A DNA stretch of 7,274 nucleotides from Candidatus Binataceae bacterium (GTDB taxonomy: Bacteria > Desulfobacterota > Binatia > Binatales > Binataceae). Within the stretch, counting starts at the first letter, position 1. Each line of letters begins with the position of its first letter. A program made the position numbers and the translations under genes. The notes beneath the pieces are model-generated. The model made no database searches. It saw nothing but the letters and a program-made list of their open reading frames with translations, and was not told where the DNA came from. The stretch spans positions 1 to 7,274 of the forward strand of contig JASHZA010000349.1 in NCBI GenBank assembly GCA_030042765.1, given 5' to 3'. Of the stretch, positions 1 to 6,506 are shown piece after piece.

Positions 1-1
1 G

Positions 2-82
2 GGAGGCGTCGGCTACTACCCGCAGTCGGGCTTCGTTCACGTCGATACGGGCCGGGTCCGCCACTGGGGCGCGCGTAGCTAA
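2..82 (+). CDS. 3' end of a DUF882 / YcbK-like (peptidase M15-type) protein, partial
   Basis: Only the last 26 codons are inside the window, ending at TAA 80-82. The readable tail contains GYYPQSGFVHVDTGRVRHW, the characteristic ending of DUF882 (YcbK-like) proteins. These are exported proteins related to D-Ala-D-Ala carboxypeptidases of the M15 fold and are thought to act on periplasmic peptidoglycan. The His of the HVDTG motif is one of the expected zinc ligands in this fold. The remaining zinc ligands and any signal peptide lie upstream of the window. The frame ends with a short GARS tail, which is normal for the family. The family call rests on this short but distinctive motif; substrate and exact activity cannot be judged. 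Confidence 0.8.
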   Translation, partial: GGVGYYPQSGFVHVDTGRVRHWGARS

Positions 83-153
83 CGTCTGACTCGAATTCTC
101 GCCTGATTGGGCGCGCCGCCCGCGGTCGTGAGTGACGCGCCGCCATCGCCATA

Positions 154-171
154 CAGCCGCCGCGGCGGCTG
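154..171. repeat. 18-bp perfect GC palindrome downstream of the DUF882 gene
   Basis: CAGCCGCCGCGGCGGCTG is perfectly self-complementary over all 18 bases. As RNA it could fold into a stem of about seven pairs with a four-base loop. It lies 72 bases after the DUF882 stop and upstream of the CoA-transferase. It could help end transcription of the upstream gene, but no T-run follows, so it is not a standard intrinsic terminator. A protein-binding site or chance in GC-rich DNA are alternatives. Confidence 0.4.
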
Positions 172-180
172 CCAAGCCGC

Positions 181-210
181 TTGCGAATCACCGAGGAATG
201 GAACGATAAG
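181..210 (+). promoter_or_regulatory. possible sigma70-type promoter for the CoA-transferase operon
   Basis: TTGCGA (181-186) and GATAAG (205-210) are separated by 18 bases. Each matches four of six bases of the sigma70 consensus boxes (TTGACA and TATAAT). The pair sits between the palindrome at 154-171 and the CoA-transferase start, and would give a leader of roughly 40 bases. Matches of this quality also occur by chance, so the call is tentative. Confidence 0.3.
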
Positions 211-259
211 GGCGTTCGTGTCAGTTTGAGGACCACCCTCGCGAGGAGGTTCGCTTGCC

Positions 260-1441
260 ATGCCGGGACCGCTCAGCGGCTTTCGCGTAATCGACGTCAC
301 GCAGATGATTTCGGGCCCGATGGCCACGATGATTCTCGCCGACCAGGGCGCGGACGTAATCAAGGTCGAGCCGCCGGGAATCGGGGACCTGACGCGCGCG
401 CTGGCGGGCCGAAAGCGCGGGATGTCCCCGACGTTCGCAGTCGCGAATCGCAACAAACGGTCGGTCGCGATCAACCTGAAGGACGCGCGCGGAGTCGATC
501 TGCTCAAGCGGATGGTCGCGCGCGCCGACCTTTTCGTACAGAACTTCCGGCCCGGCACGGTCGAGCGGATGGGGATCGGCGAAGGGGCGTTGCGCGCGGT
601 CAAGCCTGACCTGGTTTATGTCTCGATCAGCGGTTTCGGCGAGCGCGGACCCTACGTACACAAGCGGACTTACGACCCCGTGATCCAGGCCTTATCGGGA
701 CTCGCGTCGATCCAGGCGGACGAAAGCGGACGGCCGCGGATGATGCGCGTGATCGTTCCCGACAAGGTCACGGCGCTTACCGCGGCGCAAGCGATGACTG
801 CCGCCCTGCTCGCACGCGAACGAACCGGCCAGGGGCAGCATGTGCGGCTCGCGATGCTCGATGCGGTGATTTCGTTCATTTGGCCGGAATCGATGGCGGG
901 CTACACCTTTATCGGTCCGGACCGGGCGATCACGCGCCCACCGAACACGCGCGACCTCGTGTTTCGGACCGCCGACGGTTACATCACGTGCGGAGCGGTG
1001 TCGGATTCGGAATGGGAGGGGTTGTGCCGCGCACTCGAACGTCCCGAATGGCTCGAAGACGACCGCTTCAAGACACCGGCGGGACGGGTCAGGTTTGCCG
1101 ACGCGCGCCTGGAACTCGCGGCCGAGGTGCTGGTCTCGAAAACCTCCGCGGAATGGCTCGCGCGGCTCGATGCGGAGCAGGTCCCGTGTGCGCCAATCCT
1201 GACGCGCGAGGATTTGCTCAGGGATCCGCAAGTGGCGGCCAACCAGATGATCGTCGAATCGACCCATCCGCGGGCCGGCGCGATGCGCCAGCCGCGGCCG
1301 GCGGCGCGCTTCGAGGCCACTCCCGCCGAGCTTCGAATCCCTGCGCCGACGCTGGGGGAGCATACGGATAGTGTCCTCGGTGAAATCGGCGTCGATCAGC
1401 CGGAGCTTGATGCGATGCGCGGCGCGGGAATCGTGGCGTAA
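260..1441 (+). CDS. CaiB/BaiF family (class III) CoA-transferase
   Basis: Predicted cytoplasmic enzyme that moves coenzyme A between carboxylic acids through an aspartyl-CoA thioester intermediate. The 393 residues are typical for a full-length family III transferase. The N-terminus (GFRVIDVTQMISGP, about residues 7-20, then LADQGADVIKVEPP) is the classic opening. The catalytic Asp is expected at D139, in TYDPVIQALSGL. The C-terminal GEHTD at 366-370 is the usual family ending. The ATG at 260 is chosen because AGGAGG at 244-249 precedes it by 10 bases. A membrane-protein gene follows after 10 bases, so the two are probably co-transcribed. Family members act on formyl-, carnitine-, succinyl-, bile-acid- and methylacyl-CoA substrates; the sequence does not tell me which applies, so no gene symbol is given. 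No key residue appears to be missing. Confidence 0.95.
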   Translation: MPGPLSGFRVIDVTQMISGPMATMILADQGADVIKVEPPGIGDLTRALAGRKRGMSPTFAVANRNKRSVAINLKDARGVDLLKRMVARADLFVQNFRPGTVERMGIGEGALRAVKPDLVYVSISGFGERGPYVHKRTYDPVIQALSGLASIQADESGRPRMMRVIVPDKVTALTAAQAMTAALLARERTGQGQHVRLAMLDAVISFIWPESMAGYTFIGPDRAITRPPNTRDLVFRTADGYITCGAVSDSEWEGLCRALERPEWLEDDRFKTPAGRVRFADARLELAAEVLVSKTSAEWLARLDAEQVPCAPILTREDLLRDPQVAANQMIVESTHPRAGAMRQPRPAARFEATPAELRIPAPTLGEHTDSVLGEIGVDQPELDAMRGAGIVA

Positions 1442-1451
1442 GGGCGGCCCG

Positions 1452-2492
1452 ATGAAGGCCGTCGAGGGCGAAAGCGCCGGGAGTTCCGAGAAAAGAGCTC
1501 CAGCTCCCGCCGGGCCGTGGTATCGACTGGCGGCCGAACTGGTGTCGCTGATCTATATCGCGGTGATCGCGGTACTCGCGGGGGTTACCGGCGCCTTCTA
1601 CATTCTGTTTCCGGAGCTCGGCGCGCTGTCGCACGACGTCTTCACGAGGCCGCGCGGGGCCTGGGCAGGCGCGCCGCTGCTGCTGGCGATCACGCCTTTC
1701 CTGACCGGAGTAATCGGCATCTGCTTCACGCGCGCCCTGCCCTACGGCTATCTGTCGGTGCTGTTGACGGTGGGCGGCGCCATCGCGGTAATAATCGCGC
1801 TCAAGTCGCCGATCGCTCCCGCGATTTCGGCGGGTTTGCTGCCCCTGGTGCTGGGCGTGAAGAGCTGGTGGTACCCGCCCGCGATAATGCTCGGCACAAC
1901 CTTGCTGGCGGTGCTCTCGATACCGTGGAAGAGATCGATGATCGCACGCGGCCTGTTGGTTCAGCCGGCGAGCGAGGCGATGGTCGAGGACAGAACCGAA
2001 CAGCCCCCGTCCGTCTACGGATCGATACCGGTGTTGATGATCTTCGTCGCCGGAGCGGTGCTCGTGGTCAAACTGACCGGCCTGCGCTTCATTCTATTCC
2101 CGCCGCTGGTCGTAATCGGATTTGAAATGTTCGCCCATCCGGTGAGCTGCCCATGGGCCGGGCGTCCGTTGCTGCTGCCGGTCGCGTGCTTTCTAACCGC
2201 GGCGGGCGGATTGATGTTCTGGAAACTATTGGGCGTCGGACCGGCCGCTGCCGCCGCCAGCATGGGATGCGGCGTCGTGGTTTTGCGAGTGCTGGACCTG
2301 CACGTGCCGCCGGCGCTGGCCGTCGCGTTGCTGCCGCTGGTGATGGATTCGCCGACGGTCGCCTACCCGTTTTCGGTGGGAATCGGGACGCTCATGATGA
2401 CGCTGTGGTTCCTGTCGTACCGATTCCTCACCCGCAACAGTTCCTGGGTTATCAATTGGGTAAATGGCGCGCCGCCCAAATCCAGTGCGTGA
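1452..2492 (+). CDS. tandem HPP-like integral membrane protein (two homologous halves)
   Basis: A 346-residue hydrophobic protein with a short polar N-terminus (residues 1-24) and about eight to ten membrane segments. Two halves are visibly homologous with an offset of about 163-164 residues: ILFPELG (51-57) pairs with ILFPPLV (214-220), WAGAPLLL (71-78) with WAGRPLLL (235-242), and LLPLV (129-133) with LLPLV (293-297). The second half resembles the HPP membrane family, with FPPL, FAHPVSCPWAGRP, and LHVPPALA (283-290) at the place of the family's HPP motif. The first half has SPIAPAIS there instead. Some HPP proteins of plants and cyanobacteria are reported nitrite transporters; transfer of that role here is not justified. 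The ATG at 1452 is preferred because the upstream in-frame start at 1371 would lie 70 bases inside the CoA-transferase gene. The ribosome site is weak, and coupling to the preceding gene is likely. Confidence 0.8.
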   Translation: MKAVEGESAGSSEKRAPAPAGPWYRLAAELVSLIYIAVIAVLAGVTGAFYILFPELGALSHDVFTRPRGAWAGAPLLLAITPFLTGVIGICFTRALPYGYLSVLLTVGGAIAVIIALKSPIAPAISAGLLPLVLGVKSWWYPPAIMLGTTLLAVLSIPWKRSMIARGLLVQPASEAMVEDRTEQPPSVYGSIPVLMIFVAGAVLVVKLTGLRFILFPPLVVIGFEMFAHPVSCPWAGRPLLLPVACFLTAAGGLMFWKLLGVGPAAAAASMGCGVVVLRVLDLHVPPALAVALLPLVMDSPTVAYPFSVGIGTLMMTLWFLSYRFLTRNSSWVINWVNGAPPKSSA

Positions 2493-2518
2493 AGAATCGG
2501 CTTCCAAAACAGTGGATG

Positions 2519-2533
2519 CGGCCCGCCGGGCCG
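2519..2533 (+). other. GC hairpin downstream of the tandem HPP-like gene
   Basis: CGGCCC-GCC-GGGCCG forms a perfect six-pair stem with a three-base loop, 26 bases after the stop codon of the membrane-protein gene. It could stall RNA polymerase or protect the 3' end of the two-gene transcript. The sequence after it lacks a T-run, so a standard intrinsic terminator is not supported. Confidence 0.35.
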
Positions 2534-2602
2534 TCGAATGGCTGAAGTTTGGCCTCGTGCAGCTACCGGTCTTTGTTCGCGATCGTGAGACTGGACCTGG
2601 AA

Positions 2603-2632
2603 TTGACGCTGCTGCAGCCGAGAGACTAAGAA
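2603..2632 (+). promoter_or_regulatory. possible sigma70-type promoter for the dehydrogenase-peroxidase-cytochrome run
   Basis: TTGACG (2603-2608, five of six matches to the -35 consensus) is followed after 18 bases by TAAGAA (2627-2632, a weak -10 match). It lies in the 198-base gap before the dehydrogenase, the only sizeable gap in the plus-strand run and a natural place for a second transcription start. The rest of the gap (2493-2690) holds the GC hairpin and no convincing gene. The weak -10 box keeps confidence low. Confidence 0.25.
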
Positions 2633-2690
2633 ATCGAAGGCCGGAGAGATAAGGCGGAAACTCCTGTTTGAACGCATTTGCGACGGCGAA

Positions 2691-3482
2691 ATGAAGCCGC
2701 GCGGAGGGGGCGTGAAAGGCAAGCAGAACCCGTCGGACCGGGGTGTAATGATCGTCACTGGCGGGTCGCGTGGAATTGGCGCGGCGATCGCGCGCATGGC
2801 CGCAACCAGGGGCTACGCCGTGGCGGTCAACTATGTTTCCGACACGCGCGCCGCCCAAAGCGTCGTCGACAGCATCACTCGCGGCGGCCGGCTCGCGATA
2901 GCTATAGAGGGTGATGTCGCCGTCGAAACCGACGTGCTCCGGATGTTCGAGACGTCGGACCGCGAACTCGGCGCTGTCGATGTCCTTGTGAACAACGCAG
3001 GCATCACCGGCGGTTTCCAACGCGTTGAGGAAATATCCGCACCGGTGCTCACCCGCGTGCTCGCAACCAACGTCGTGGGATCCTTCCTCTGCGCACGCGA
3101 AGCGGTGCGCAGGATGTCGAGCAGGCATGGCGGTAGAGGCGGCTCGATAATCAATATCTCGTCGCGCGCGGCCGAACTTGGCGGCAGCGGTGAATGGATC
3201 CATTACGCGGCAACCAAAGGCGCCATCAATTCGCTCACGGTGGGACTAGCAAGAGAGGTAGCGGCGGAGGGAATCCGCGTCAACGCGGTCGCGCCGGGAC
3301 TAATCGAAACGGATTTGCACGCTGCGGCGGGCGCACCTGACCGCGTGGAGCGCCTCAGCGCAACAGTTCCCGTTGGCCGAGCCGGCTCTGCCGATGAGGT
3401 AGCGGAATGCGTCCTGTGGCTCGCCTCGCCGGCGGCCTCGTACGTAACCGGCTCAATCCTGCCGGTGTCCGGCGGCCGATGA
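2691..3482 (+). CDS. short-chain dehydrogenase/reductase (SDR), YgfF-like
   Basis: Predicted cytoplasmic NAD(P)(H)-dependent oxidoreductase of the classical SDR type, 263 residues. The Rossmann glycine motif TGGSRGIG is at residues 23-30, NNAG at 101-104, the catalytic Ser in NISS (about 158), and YAATK at 172-176 supplies the catalytic Tyr and Lys. The stretch GGSGEWIHYAATKGA and the later RVNAVAPGLIETDLHAAAG and SYVTGSILPVSGG closely follow the YgfF-like subgroup, whose substrate is not established. The ATG at 2691 has no good ribosome site. A GTG at 2712, with GGAGG at 2703-2707 four bases before it, would give a 256-residue protein more typical in length and may be the true start. The peroxidase gene begins 53 bases downstream, so co-transcription is plausible. 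Nothing in the active site looks damaged. Confidence 0.93.
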   Translation: MKPRGGGVKGKQNPSDRGVMIVTGGSRGIGAAIARMAATRGYAVAVNYVSDTRAAQSVVDSITRGGRLAIAIEGDVAVETDVLRMFETSDRELGAVDVLVNNAGITGGFQRVEEISAPVLTRVLATNVVGSFLCAREAVRRMSSRHGGRGGSIINISSRAAELGGSGEWIHYAATKGAINSLTVGLAREVAAEGIRVNAVAPGLIETDLHAAAGAPDRVERLSATVPVGRAGSADEVAECVLWLASPAASYVTGSILPVSGGR

Positions 3483-3523
3483 CACCGCGATGGAGACAAT
3501 TCGGGCTCAGGTAAGCAGGCATT

Positions 3524-3528
3524 GGAGG
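3524..3528 (+). promoter_or_regulatory. Shine-Dalgarno site deciding the TTG start of the peroxidase
   Basis: GGAGG lies seven bases before the TTG at 3536, an ideal spacing. No ATG or GTG in the same frame gives the complete N-terminal region with its membrane anchor, so this site is the main reason to accept the rare TTG start. Confidence 0.7.
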
Positions 3529-3535
3529 CGGCAAT

Positions 3536-4639
3536 TTGCCAACTGACGCAACCCCATCGACGGATCAACCAGCTCCCCTGAGCGTACCCGGCACCCTGGC
3601 GCGGTTGGCGGGGATCGGCGTTGTCCTGCTATTTGTCGTCGGAGGGTTCCTCTATTTGGGAGGCTGGTTCAGTCCGCATGAACTAACCCCCGCGCGGTTC
3701 GTCAACGGTTTTCAGAAGGTCTTCGGAATCCACTCCGGTTTCCGTCGCAATCATGCCAAAGGGATGTGCGTTGCCGGTTACTTCGACAGCAATGGACAGG
3801 CCGCGCGATGGTCGAAGGCGGACGTCTTCAGACCCGGCCGAGTATCGGTGATCGGCCGCTTTTCGTTGCCGGGCGGCAATCCCTACGTCGCGGACACGCC
3901 GGCTTCCGTGCGTGGTCTGGGTCTCGCGTTTCGACCGCAAAATGGCGAGGAGTGGCGGACTGCGATGATCGACCTGCCGGTTTTTGTGGTAAACACGCCC
4001 CAAGCTTTCTACGATCAATTGCTCGCCTCGAAGCCGGACCCTGCGACCGGCAAACCGGATCCTGAGAAGATGAAGGCGTTCCTGGCAGGCCATCCCGAAA
4101 CCGTGAGAGCCTTGACGATTATCAAAGCCCAACCATTTTCATCAGGTTTCGAGAATGCGACCTACAACAGCCTCAATGCATTCCGTTTCATCAGCGCGTC
4201 GGGAACCTCGACTCCGGTTCGCTGGTCTGTGGTTCCGTTCGATCCGTTCAAGCCCGCTGAACCTTCGCAGCCGGCGACGCAGGATAGGAACTACCTCTTC
4301 GATGCGCTCATCGCGCGCATTCAGAGCGGACCGGTGCGATGGCACCTGATCGTTACCGCTGGGCAACCCGGCGACCCTACCGACGACGCGACGATCCCAT
4401 GGCCGGAAGATCGGGAGCACGTCGATGCCGGTACGCTGACGCTCGACCAAGTCGAGGCCGAGGCGCCTGGAAACTGTCGCGACGTGAACTTCGATCCGCT
4501 GGTGTTGCCGGTCGGCATCGCACCGTCGGACGATCCTTTGCTCAGCGCTCGATCCGCGGTTTATTCGCAATCGTTTACGAGACGAGCGGGTGAGAAGAAA
4601 GAGCCTAGCGCGATCACGCCTTCGGACGTGCGAAAGTGA
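3536..4639 (+). CDS. membrane-anchored catalase-related heme peroxidase
   Basis: Predicted heme-b peroxidase of the small catalase-like (SrpA-type) family, 367 residues, which reduces H2O2 or organic hydroperoxides with an external electron donor. A single hydrophobic segment at about residues 21-43 should anchor it to the inner membrane with the catalytic domain in the periplasm. The distal His is probably H73 in RRNHAKG, N153 in LPVFVVNTPQAFYD matches the catalase distal Asn, and R339 and Y343 in RSAVY fit the proximal RxxxY heme-ligand motif. The long flanking domains of true catalases are absent, as is normal for this family. Start: TTG with a strong ribosome site. The stop overlaps the cytochrome b561 start by four bases, which implies translational coupling and suggests that the cytochrome is its electron partner. 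The pairing is inferred from gene order; the fold assignment is firm. Confidence 0.9.
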   Translation: MPTDATPSTDQPAPLSVPGTLARLAGIGVVLLFVVGGFLYLGGWFSPHELTPARFVNGFQKVFGIHSGFRRNHAKGMCVAGYFDSNGQAARWSKADVFRPGRVSVIGRFSLPGGNPYVADTPASVRGLGLAFRPQNGEEWRTAMIDLPVFVVNTPQAFYDQLLASKPDPATGKPDPEKMKAFLAGHPETVRALTIIKAQPFSSGFENATYNSLNAFRFISASGTSTPVRWSVVPFDPFKPAEPSQPATQDRNYLFDALIARIQSGPVRWHLIVTAGQPGDPTDDATIPWPEDREHVDAGTLTLDQVEAEAPGNCRDVNFDPLVLPVGIAPSDDPLLSARSAVYSQSFTRRAGEKKEPSAITPSDVRK

Positions 4640-5193
4640 GCGTCAGGATGACGACGGATCTCGAGCAATTCCCAGTTTCCATGCGCTTTCTTCACTGGTT
4701 GACCGCCGCGATGGTGCTGACCATCCTCGGCATTGGTGTCGCCATGGTCGCGTCGCTCGCCGATTACCACCAGCTGGTATCAATCCATCGCCCGTTGGGG
4801 TTCCTGATCCTGGTTTTGGTGGTGATCCGGTTCGTGAACCGGCAGTTCAGCACCATGCCTGCTTTTCCTGCGACGGTGTCGTCCGGGGAGCGCTTCATCG
4901 CACACGCGTCGGAAATGTTGCTGTACACATTGCTGTTTGTGCAGCCGCTGGTCGGATGGGGAATGCTGTCGGCGGCGCGCTATCCGATCGTATTGTATGG
5001 GCCGCTGCATCTTTTCCCCATCCTTCCGCATAGTGTGATGTTGTACGCCGCATTGCGAAAGGCGCATACGGTTCTCGCCTACCTCTTATTCTTTACGTTC
5101 ATCGCCCATTTTGGAGCTGTTCTGTTTCACACCCTGATACTGCGGGATCGGTTGTTCAGCCGCATGGCGCCTTATAGAGTCCCGGCGCGCTAG
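4636..5193 (+). CDS. cytochrome b561 (prokaryotic, CybB-like)
   Basis: Predicted inner-membrane di-heme b cytochrome of 185 residues with four transmembrane helices, likely oxidising quinol. The four expected heme-ligand histidines are present: H20 in MRFLHWLTA, H51 in SIHRPLGF, H143 in RKAHTVLAY and H158 in FIAHFGAVLFH, at spacings like those of E. coli CybB. The opening motif with the first His and Trp and the GWGMLSA stretch (108-114) are family signatures. The GTG at 4636 overlaps the TGA of the peroxidase gene, so translation is probably coupled; an ATG at 4648 is an alternative that removes four residues and has no better ribosome site. The position right after a periplasm-facing peroxidase suggests electron flow from the quinone pool through this cytochrome to the peroxidase. 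Confidence 0.95.
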   Translation: MSVRMTTDLEQFPVSMRFLHWLTAAMVLTILGIGVAMVASLADYHQLVSIHRPLGFLILVLVVIRFVNRQFSTMPAFPATVSSGERFIAHASEMLLYTLLFVQPLVGWGMLSAARYPIVLYGPLHLFPILPHSVMLYAALRKAHTVLAYLLFFTFIAHFGAVLFHTLILRDRLFSRMAPYRVPAR

Positions 5194-5295
5194 CCGAGTT
5201 TCTGCAATACGGCGAGGCGGCGAAATCGATGAGCGCTTCAAGGAGCGGAAACCTGGCGCCACCTTCTCCCAATCCGATCGCTGACGAGCGGGTAG

Positions 5296-5595
5296 ATGCC
5301 GTTCGGGAACGTCTGCATCAGCGATCTGCGGGAAGGTGATGCCCTCAAGACGCTGGCCGATTGCGGCGGTCCCGTGGACTTCCTGCTGGTCGACGGCTTT
5401 CCAAAGCTTGCACGCCCCCTCATCGAGTTGATGGCGTCGCAACTAAAGCAGGGCGCAATGGTCGTTTGCGATAATGTCGGACATTTCCCGAGGGATTTCG
5501 CCGACTATCTCGACTATGTGCGAAGCCCAACGAACGGCTTCACGTCAGCTCTTCTTTCCCTGAGAAGCGGAACTGAAATCTCGGTCAAGATCTGA
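5296..5595 (+). pseudogene. C-terminal remnant of a SAM-dependent O-methyltransferase
   Basis: The 99-codon frame encodes the back half of a class I methyltransferase. LREGDALKTL (11-20), VDFLLVDGFPKLARPL (27-42), QGAMVVCDNVGHFP (52-65), DYLDYVRSPTNGFTS (70-84) and a final SGTEISVKI match the second half of O-methyltransferase-like proteins, which are normally about 200 residues or more. The front half with the SAM-binding glycine motif is missing. A TAG lies directly before the ATG, and I see no missing part in the other two frames of 5194-5295, which carry only short open stretches. The upstream neighbour is the intact cytochrome gene. It is therefore most likely a decayed or truncated gene left by deletion. 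A functional small protein is possible but would lack the expected cofactor site. The ribosome site is weak. The frame stays open to a normal family ending, which suggests fairly recent loss. Confidence 0.7.
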
Positions 5596-5627
5596 GCGCG
5601 CCGGCCCGGATGTGCCGCATATTCACC

Positions 5628-6293
5628 TCACAGGTCTTCGCTCGAGCGCTCTAGTTTGCCGGGTTGCGACTCCTGCGACGGCACCTGATTTGTGCTGAGA
5701 GCGCGGCAAACGTCGTGCAGCCAGGTGGCGCTGGATAGCTCGTCCTCGGCGAGCAGACGGAGCGCCTGCTTGGTTTCGACGTCGCTATTCAAGGCGGAGG
5801 CAAAAGTCATGATGGGCGCGACGGCCGCCTGCGGCTCCTGGATGAGGGCGGTCAGGGCGAGAAGCTTTTCGAGCTCGGAAATCTCGCGGTTGGCGAGCAA
5901 TTCGACCAGCTTACTCCCCTGATCGGTGCTGATGGACCGCAGCTCCGCGCCGAGTTCATGGGCGCGGCGCTCGAGCACGCGAGCGTGGTAGGCTTTGCGC
6001 TCCGCCACCATCATCAGACCCGTGCGCAAGCCGCGCGTCCGGCAAACCGACGACCACTTGGCGAAGCCAACCGCAGAATCCATCTGGGTGGCGTGGAGTT
6101 TGTCGAGGAAATCGACCACGGCTTCGCGCTCGGAGCGGTAGACGCGGCCGAGCGCCTCGAAGCTGGGAGCGACCGGGCCGGGCTCCGCGGATTCATGTTC
6201 GATGCGCGTGATCTCGTCTTCGAAAGCGGACTCGCTCAGGATGCCGCTGCGGTAGGCGCGCAGGAGTTGCCGTATTTCAAAATCGCGATTCAC
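5628..6293 (-). CDS. ferritin-like helical domain protein, metal ligands apparently degenerate
   Basis: A 221-residue, mostly alpha-helical, soluble protein without signal peptide. Residues 55-116 (EREAVVDFLDKLHATQMDSAV, then W80, then ERKAYHARVLERRAHELGAE) read like the first helix pair of ferritin-like domain proteins, and residues 170-198 (VETKQALRLLAEDELSSATWLHD) like the last helix. In such folds carboxylates and ExxH motifs bind two metals. Here Lys100 and Ser188 stand where I would expect the Glu and His of ExxH pairs, and Gln70 stands near the usual first-helix Glu. It may thus be a non-metal-binding relative. The tail after 200 is polar and probably disordered. The GTG start (complement of 6291-6293) is supported by GGAGG at 6302-6306 with eight-base spacing. 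It runs convergent to the plus-strand genes. Fold call is by pattern only; function unknown. Confidence 0.6.
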   Translation of the reverse strand: MNRDFEIRQLLRAYRSGILSESAFEDEITRIEHESAEPGPVAPSFEALGRVYRSEREAVVDFLDKLHATQMDSAVGFAKWSSVCRTRGLRTGLMMVAERKAYHARVLERRAHELGAELRSISTDQGSKLVELLANREISELEKLLALTALIQEPQAAVAPIMTFASALNSDVETKQALRLLAEDELSSATWLHDVCRALSTNQVPSQESQPGKLERSSEDL

Positions 6294-6301
6294 CTGATTT
6301 T

Positions 6302-6306
6302 CCTCC
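6302..6306 (-). promoter_or_regulatory. Shine-Dalgarno site deciding the GTG start of the ferritin-like gene
   Basis: On the minus strand GGAGG lies eight bases before the GTG at 6293-6291. No in-frame ATG upstream competes with it, so this site fixes the start. Confidence 0.65.
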
Positions 6307-6388
6307 GTGAAGGGCTGCGCTTATCGCGGCCGCTCAACTCGAGCTTTGGAGCACGTCTTGTGCCGAGCCGGGCGCCGTCGATTATCGG

Positions 6389-6404
6389 TGAGGAAGCTTC
6401 CTCA
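6389..6404. repeat. 16-bp perfect palindrome in the spacer between ferritin-like and GNAT genes
   Basis: TGAGGAAGCTTCCTCA is perfectly self-complementary. It lies about 100 bases upstream of the ferritin-like gene and 102 bases downstream of the acetyltransferase stop, in a 213-base spacer (6294-6506) that is AT-richer than its surroundings and holds no gene I can support. No T-run follows on either strand, so a terminator is unlikely. The symmetry and position suit an operator for a dimeric regulator of the ferritin-like gene. A GATAAT-like box follows it on the minus strand (about 6380-6385), but no good -35 box is in register. Confidence 0.4.
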
Positions 6405-6506
6405 AAAGACGAATTTCTACTTTTCAAATGTTTCCAATCGAACCACGAAACAAATCCGTGCTTGCGCCCAAAAGAGACAAACGGCGCCGAACAACCGGAA
6501 ACGCAG

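Noticed and set aside
1371..1451. Upstream ATG extending the membrane protein by 27 residues
   Set aside because: It lies 70 bases inside the CoA-transferase gene, and the added residues are polar and unlike the family. The ATG at 1452 is the better start.
2464..2652. 62-codon plus-strand frame starting inside the end of the HPP-like gene
   Set aside because: It has no ribosome site and no recognisable motif, and the composition is that of translated spacer. The gap is better read as untranslated and regulatory.
2226..3203. 325-codon open frame on the minus strand
   Set aside because: It is antisense to the membrane protein and the dehydrogenase, is rich in Arg/His/Ala without motifs, and is a shadow.
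5194..5295. Possible N-terminal part of the O-methyltransferase in another frame
   Set aside because: All three frames were read. They give short open stretches without the glycine-rich SAM motif, and there is no room for the roughly 100 missing residues.
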